18,247 nt of DNA from Bacteroidales bacterium (lineage in GTDB: Bacteria; Bacteroidota; Bacteroidia; Bacteroidales; VadinHA17): the NCBI GenBank assembly GCA_003501665.1, contig DNOQ01000180.1:1-18247 (forward strand), read 5' to 3'. Within the stretch, counting starts at the first letter, position 1. Each line of letters begins with the position of its first letter. A program made the translations under genes and the position numbers. Shown in pieces: positions 13,567 through 18,247 of the stretch. The notes under the pieces were generated by a model. The model did no database searches, was not told the DNA's origin, and saw only the letters and a list, made by a program, of their open reading frames with translations.

Positions 13567-16500
13567 TCATATCCTTAATCCGACAACAGTAATATCATCT
13601 ACCTGATTAATTGAGCCTTTCCAATCCTCCAGTTCCGTTTCGAGAATGATTCGCTGCTCATCCATTGGCTTTTTGTATATTTCAAAAAGCAGATCTTTAA
13701 AATTCGATTTTTTATACTTGCTTCCGTCAGGACCTCCGAACTGAGAGGCATATCCATCGGAGAACAGGAATATTGTGTCTCCCCTGTTAACCTCTATAAT
13801 ATTGTTTGTGAAAGTACTCTCTTTTCCGTGATGAATCCCTATCGGCATTTTATCTCCTTTGTATTCCATGAATTTTCCGTTCTGAATGATTATCAAAGGA
13901 TTGAATGCTCCCGAAAACTGAAGTGTTTTCCGGTCCCTGCTCAGCATACAGAATGCGATATCCATGCCATCGGACATCTCTCCCAGTTTACCTGTCTGGT
14001 GAAGGGCATTAACAATCTTCCGGCGCAAAAGATTAAGCACCTTGTTCGCCTGAAGAGCCCTGGAATTTGCAATGATCTCCTGAAGCATTGAAATACCCAT
14101 ACTGCTCATAAAAGCACCCGGCACACCGTGTCCCGTACAATCAGCAACGGTAAAGAATACAGATTTGTCATTTTCTGCTATCCAGTAGAAATCACCACTG
14201 ACAATGTCTCTCGGCTTATACAGGATAAAAAAATCAGAAAAAGATTCCCTGAAATGATCCTCCGCCGGCAGTATAGCGTTCTGTATCCTGCCTGCATATT
14301 CTATACTTGACGTAATCTCCCTTTTCCTGGCCTCGATCTCTGCTGTTCTCTCCCTTACCTTATCCTCCAGAAGCCTGTTCTTATTTTTAAGCTGCCTCTC
14401 CTTTAACCAGACCACTAATATCACAAGTGACAGCAAAAACAATCCTGTAATAGCGTAAAATAACCATGTTTTGGTGAAAGGCGCTGTTATTGTAAATTTT
14501 ACCGATTCAGGGTCCCCGATATTACCCCATATATCCCTTGCTCTCATCTGAAGAATATGATCGCCGGGTTTTGTCACAGTCTCAACATAATTTGTGGCGA
14601 CCGACCATGGTGACCAGTCTGTCATCACTTCATCGATAAAATACTGGTAATGAGTGGTATTTTGTTTCAGGTATCCGGGAGCAACAATATTAAACCTTAT
14701 AATATTATTTCCCCTGTTAAACTTAACATTTTCAATATCAAACTTAATTCCTTTCCCGTTTGAAATACTTTTTATAAATATATCTGTCAGAGGATCGATA
14801 TCAGCGTGTTTTTTCCGGTCAATCGCGTAAAGTCTGTTGTTCCCCTCTATTACCCACAGATAATCCTCTTCAACCGTAACGGATATAACTTCATCGAATA
14901 TTTTTAAAAGTGCAAGTTCTGTATTGTTCAGGCTTTTAAATGCCCCGCTTTCAAACCATTTATTATTAAACAATATAAGCCGGCGATTCGAAAAAGGATA
15001 ATATAAATCGTTCCCTGCCGAAGGGTCTGAGCCTTTCATGCTGAACAGAACGAATCTGTCTTCACGGCTGTTATAAAGATAAATCCCGGATTCACTGTAC
15101 AGAAAAATCGAATCATTTTGTATATCAATTATATAACGCTCCGGAAAATCGGTTTTTAAAGAATAGTTCCTGTAACCGGATATTTCGTTGGTTATTCCAT
15201 ATGGTTTTCTGAAAACAATGTTGTCGCCTCCGAACCATAATGTACCGTCTTTTTCCCTTGAAACAGAATACACGGGATTATTGTATTCAGGATCAGGTAC
15301 TTCAGTTATCCACTCGCCTCTTTCCGGCCTTACGGTAAAATAACCGTCCATTGCTCCGATAAAATATCTGCCTTCAATATCATTCAGGCTTATATGGTTA
15401 ATATATCGGGCAGAAGTTACAGGTTTTGCTTTATGATCATTTATTATATACAATCCCCGGTTTGTGGCTGCCAGTATTCCATACGGAGTGGACACAAGCT
15501 GACGGCATTTTTCATTAAGGCCTTCTACTTTCTGATATAAATGATCGACCGATCTGAGCGTTGAGATCTTTCTCCTGGTATAATTAATTTCTTCCAGCGG
15601 GGCCGGTTTGCTAACAATTACAACCGGTTGAGGATCTGTTTTCTTACCGAAGATCCTGGAAAATATTTTTTTCCTGGCATTCTGACCCTCTTCCAGGTGC
15701 TCTTCCGGAACTGCTTCAGGAGCAGGTAATGACTGCTTAGTCTTCACTACAATTTCCTTCTCATCATAACTTCTTACCTCTGAAAGGCAGAAAATTCCCT
15801 CGCTGGTGGCAACATACAATTCATTATTGTGTTTAAGCGCAGATGACAGATTACCTGCAAGACCGGGGAAAATTGTGAAATTTGACACAGGAAGATTCAG
15901 ATCGGCTCTTGTAAGCCCGTATTGGTGAGATAACCACAGACCTCCTGTATTATCTGATCCCAAAGCAAAAACTTCATCATCGGGTAACTGATTCTTATTG
16001 TTTAGTGTAAAAAGAAGTTTACTGCTCGATTTTTCAACGATAATCGCACCGCCCTCAAGTGTTGAAAAAGCATAAGCTGTATCACCGAGAGCAATTCCTT
16101 CCGAAAGAATATTCGCCATAAGATATCCCTTATCATTAACAGCATAGTCATAATACTTTATACCGTCAAAAAGATGAAGAGTACTGTTTCCGAAACCTAC
16201 CAGTACACGGGTTGAATTGTAAGGAAGAGCGAAGAGCACTTCGGTTTTCCCGGTGATATAACCAGTAACAATGGGAAAGAGTGTATCACTATCAATTCTG
16301 TGCAATCCTTTGTTAAGGACATTTATAAAGGTATTTGCAGGGGTAACAAACATCCCCGTAAAAGGGTAACCCGGCTTTGAACCAATAATCAGATCAATTT
16401 CATGTGCTGAAGTATTAAACCGAATTATCGACTGATCGCTGTAAAACCATGCATTTGACCTGTCAAACACGATTTTGGTGATTATTCCTGCTGATATTGA

Positions 16501-16842
16501 ATCCCCTGATAACGGTACAAATCTGAAGGAACCGGATCCTTCGCGCTCAATATAACCTAATTTATTATTTCCGCCGACATATATTTTTCCGTCGAACGGA
16601 TTTCTCTGCATTGAATAAGGGATTGCCGGAATCCTGATTGTTGCCCATTCTTCTCCGTCGAACATAAGGATCCCTTTACGGTTGGCAAAGAACATCACGT
16701 GGTTTTCATCCTGGCATATTGCCCAGCTCTGGTTTTCGATATTCCTGCTTTCGGTGAAATGTGTAAGAAGAGGAGAACCTTGTTGTGCATTTACAAAATG
16801 AAATAATAATGATGTAAGAAACAGTGCACAGACTTTTTTCAT
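13567..16842 (-). CDS. Periplasmic beta-propeller sensor fused to SpoIIE phosphatase
   Basis: This 1091-residue protein starts with a signal peptide (MKKVCALFLTSLLFHFVNAQ). A long periplasmic region (about 25-690) has two-component-type propeller repeats such as GGLWLSHQYGLTRADL, then a Y_Y_Y domain (about 695-785), one transmembrane helix (792-813), a coiled coil, and a cytoplasmic SpoIIE phosphatase (about 855-1091) with D884, D901, D1029 and D1082/D1083. A charged, proline-rich insert (about 358-428) splits the propeller. This design resembles hybrid two-component carbohydrate sensors of Bacteroidota with the kinase replaced by a phosphatase. The ligand and the target are unknown. ATG at 16842 is chosen over a GTG nine codons upstream because it places the signal peptide at the N-terminus. 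The upstream neighbour is a gluconate-type transporter. Confidence 0.88.
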   Translation of the reverse strand: MKKVCALFLTSLLFHFVNAQQGSPLLTHFTESRNIENQSWAICQDENHVMFFANRKGILMFDGEEWATIRIPAIPYSMQRNPFDGKIYVGGNNKLGYIEREGSGSFRFVPLSGDSISAGIITKIVFDRSNAWFYSDQSIIRFNTSAHEIDLIIGSKPGYPFTGMFVTPANTFINVLNKGLHRIDSDTLFPIVTGYITGKTEVLFALPYNSTRVLVGFGNSTLHLFDGIKYYDYAVNDKGYLMANILSEGIALGDTAYAFSTLEGGAIIVEKSSSKLLFTLNNKNQLPDDEVFALGSDNTGGLWLSHQYGLTRADLNLPVSNFTIFPGLAGNLSSALKHNNELYVATSEGIFCLSEVRSYDEKEIVVKTKQSLPAPEAVPEEHLEEGQNARKKIFSRIFGKKTDPQPVVIVSKPAPLEEINYTRRKISTLRSVDHLYQKVEGLNEKCRQLVSTPYGILAATNRGLYIINDHKAKPVTSARYINHISLNDIEGRYFIGAMDGYFTVRPERGEWITEVPDPEYNNPVYSVSREKDGTLWFGGDNIVFRKPYGITNEISGYRNYSLKTDFPERYIIDIQNDSIFLYSESGIYLYNSREDRFVLFSMKGSDPSAGNDLYYPFSNRRLILFNNKWFESGAFKSLNNTELALLKIFDEVISVTVEEDYLWVIEGNNRLYAIDRKKHADIDPLTDIFIKSISNGKGIKFDIENVKFNRGNNIIRFNIVAPGYLKQNTTHYQYFIDEVMTDWSPWSVATNYVETVTKPGDHILQMRARDIWGNIGDPESVKFTITAPFTKTWLFYAITGLFLLSLVILVVWLKERQLKNKNRLLEDKVRERTAEIEARKREITSSIEYAGRIQNAILPAEDHFRESFSDFFILYKPRDIVSGDFYWIAENDKSVFFTVADCTGHGVPGAFMSSMGISMLQEIIANSRALQANKVLNLLRRKIVNALHQTGKLGEMSDGMDIAFCMLSRDRKTLQFSGAFNPLIIIQNGKFMEYKGDKMPIGIHHGKESTFTNNIIEVNRGDTIFLFSDGYASQFGGPDGSKYKKSNFKDLLFEIYKKPMDEQRIILETELEDWKGSINQVDDITVVGLRI

Positions 16843-16869
16843 ATTAAATACAGGGAAGAAGACTTTCAC

Positions 16870-16888
16870 AATTTACTCGAGGTAAATT
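16870..16888. repeat. Short inverted repeat upstream of the propeller-SpoIIE gene
   Basis: AATTTAC and GTAAATT are separated by TCGAG, with the right arm ending 46 bases and the left arm beginning 28 bases before the ATG at 16842. It could be a regulator site or a weak RNA hairpin in the leader. The 127-bp gap 16843-16969 holds nothing else recognisable. Confidence 0.35.
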
Positions 16889-16969
16889 TATAAGAAAATT
16901 TCAAATGATCCTGTAAAATGAATTAACAGAAACCTCAATTAATCAACAATAATAACAATCAGCTGCAAT

Positions 16970-18247
16970 TTATTTTATTATTACACTCAGAATCAGGGTA
17001 AGGCATAGTCCGACAAGTGAAATAATTGTTTCCATTACCGTCCACGACTGAAGTGTTTGTTTTTCATTCATTCCCAGATATTTATTAACGATCCAGAAAC
17101 CGCTGTCATTAACATGAGACAGTATGGTTGCGCCCGATGCTATTGCAACCACAATCAGGGCTGCATCAGGCTGGCTGAGGTTCAATACAGGCAGTACCGG
17201 AGAAATTATTCCGGCTGCTGTTATCATCGCAACCGTTGCGGATCCCTGTGTAACCCTCACCAGCGCTGAAAGGGCCCAGGCAAGAAATACGACCGGAATT
17301 GGTGATCCTGCTATTGATTCTGCAAGGATAACTCCTATCCCGCTGTCGACAAGTATCTGTTTCAGGACACCTCCCGCGCCTGTAACCAGAATGATGATCC
17401 CGGCAGGTCCGAGTGCCTTTGTGCTCAGGTCAAGAATTAACTGTCCCGACATCTTCATCCTGATGCAAAGAAGTATTGAAAGCAGAGTGGCTATTATAAG
17501 TGCTGTAAAGGGATGGCCGATAAATATGAGGATATCTGAAAGCAATGATTGTGAAACCGTGCCTTTATCAACACCCATTTTAATAAAAGTGCCCATCAGG
17601 ATGAGAAGAAGCGGTATGAGGATCAGCGAAGCGGTGACAGCATAAGACGGGGTTCTCTGATTTGGATTTTCTGATCCGGCATCGGGTTTTATGATATTCT
17701 CCGGGGCCGGAATATATATTTTTTTTGATATGAACCTGCCAAAGAGAGGACCGGCAATTATTGCAGCGGGTAATCCGACTATCACTCCGAAAAGTATAAC
17801 CCAGCCCAGGTCGACATCAAGAATATTTGCCACAGCCACAGGACCGGGTGTCGGCGGGATCATCGCGTGGCCAACAGCAAGCCCCGCCAGCAGAGGAATG
17901 CCAAAATATAATATTGAACGTCTGGTCTCTCTTGTAAGGGCATATACAACCGGGATAAGAATTATAAAACCCACATCAAGAAAGATCGGTATCCCGATCA
18001 TGAATCCGGTAAGTGTCAATGCCCAGGGAGCTTTCTCTTTCCCGAATTTGCCGAGGAGATATCTTGATAAAGCCCTGGCTCCTCCCGAACTTTCAAGCAT
18101 CTGCCCGAATATTGCCCCGAGACCGACAATTGTCGCAATAAATCCCAGCGTACCCCCCATACCTTCCTGTATGCTTTCAGATATCTTTGACAATGGCATT
18201 CCTGCAAGTATTCCCACAAAAATTGACGTGATGAGGAGGGAAATAAA
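16970..18247 (-). CDS. GntP-family gluconate:H+ symporter, N-terminus outside the window
   Basis: The open frame runs off the right edge without a stop; 425 residues are visible of a family usually about 440-450 long, so only a short N-terminal piece is missing. The GTG at 18215-18217 is an internal valine, since codons upstream (ISLLITSIFVG) continue the first membrane helix. Family signatures include GMGGTLGFIATIVGLGAIFG near the start, GIPIFLDVGFIILIPV, the loop GHAMIPPTPGPVAVA, and LVRVTQGSATVAMITAAGI. Many hydrophobic segments show it is an inner-membrane transporter. Substrates in this family are gluconate or related sugar acids taken up with protons; the exact substrate is not determined. 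It runs codirectionally into the propeller sensor gene, 127 bp away. Confidence 0.92.
   Translation of the reverse strand, partial: FISLLITSIFVGILAGMPLSKISESIQEGMGGTLGFIATIVGLGAIFGQMLESSGGARALSRYLLGKFGKEKAPWALTLTGFMIGIPIFLDVGFIILIPVVYALTRETRRSILYFGIPLLAGLAVGHAMIPPTPGPVAVANILDVDLGWVILFGVIVGLPAAIIAGPLFGRFISKKIYIPAPENIIKPDAGSENPNQRTPSYAVTASLILIPLLLILMGTFIKMGVDKGTVSQSLLSDILIFIGHPFTALIIATLLSILLCIRMKMSGQLILDLSTKALGPAGIIILVTGAGGVLKQILVDSGIGVILAESIAGSPIPVVFLAWALSALVRVTQGSATVAMITAAGIISPVLPVLNLSQPDAALIVVAIASGATILSHVNDSGFWIVNKYLGMNEKQTLQSWTVMETIISLVGLCLTLILSVIIK

Noticed and set aside
16843..16869. GTG start nine codons upstream for the propeller sensor
   Set aside because: It would place extra residues before a textbook signal peptide that starts at the ATG at 16842.
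17124..17645. 173-codon open frame on the plus strand inside the transporter gene
   Set aside because: Antisense to conserved GntP membrane helices and without a plausible start or domain.

Overview
The window most likely comes from an anaerobic, fermentative member of the Bacteroidota. Supporting signs are the Bacteroidota-type -7 promoter element (TAnnTTTG) ahead of the main operon, mostly weak or absent Shine-Dalgarno sequences, AT-rich intergenic DNA, and a large periplasmic beta-propeller/Y_Y_Y sensor fused to a SpoIIE phosphatase. The assignment is an inference from gene content; no rRNA or other marker gene is present.

Left half (1-9709): an [FeFe]-hydrogenase-type redox island. On the minus strand, one operon reads hydC (6179-5709), hydB (5708-3774), hydA (3768-2050) and then a sensory H-cluster-domain histidine kinase (2011-50). 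Divergently on the plus strand lie a stand-alone [2Fe-2S] ferredoxin (6362-6616), a second sensory H-cluster-domain protein carrying a PAS domain (6635-8515) and a SpoIIE/PP2C phosphatase (8525-9709). The layout resembles known electron-bifurcating HydABC modules placed beside group C 'sensory' [FeFe] hydrogenases, one linked to a histidine kinase and one to a phosphatase. All three H-cluster-domain proteins have lost the proton-relay cysteine next to the L1 H-cluster cysteine. HydA has also lost other proton-channel and second-sphere residues. HydB has lost three of the four cysteines of its N-terminal [2Fe-2S] site. The trimer may therefore be a slow or sensory hydrogenase, or an NAD(H)/ferredoxin oxidoreductase that no longer turns over H2. 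The divergent promoter region (6180-6361) holds two adjacent Rex-like operator sequences over the hyd promoter and a bipartite REP-like palindrome. No HydE/F/G maturase, response regulator or anti-sigma partner is encoded here.

Right half (9706-18247): housekeeping and signalling genes without an obvious link to the redox island. A NUDIX hydrolase (minus) ends tail-to-tail with the phosphatase. A membrane-anchored metallophosphoesterase and a YgjP-like zinc metallopeptidase (plus) follow. A beta-CASP metallo-beta-lactamase nuclease (minus) overlaps the YgjP gene by 47 bp at the 3' ends. Next come the 1091-residue propeller-SpoIIE sensor (minus) and a GntP-family gluconate:H+ symporter (minus) that runs off the right edge.

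No stretch longer than about 180 bases lacks a gene. The first 48 bases are an 8-bp tandem repeat that may continue past the left edge. No tRNA, rRNA, CRISPR array, transposase or convincing intrinsic terminator was found.
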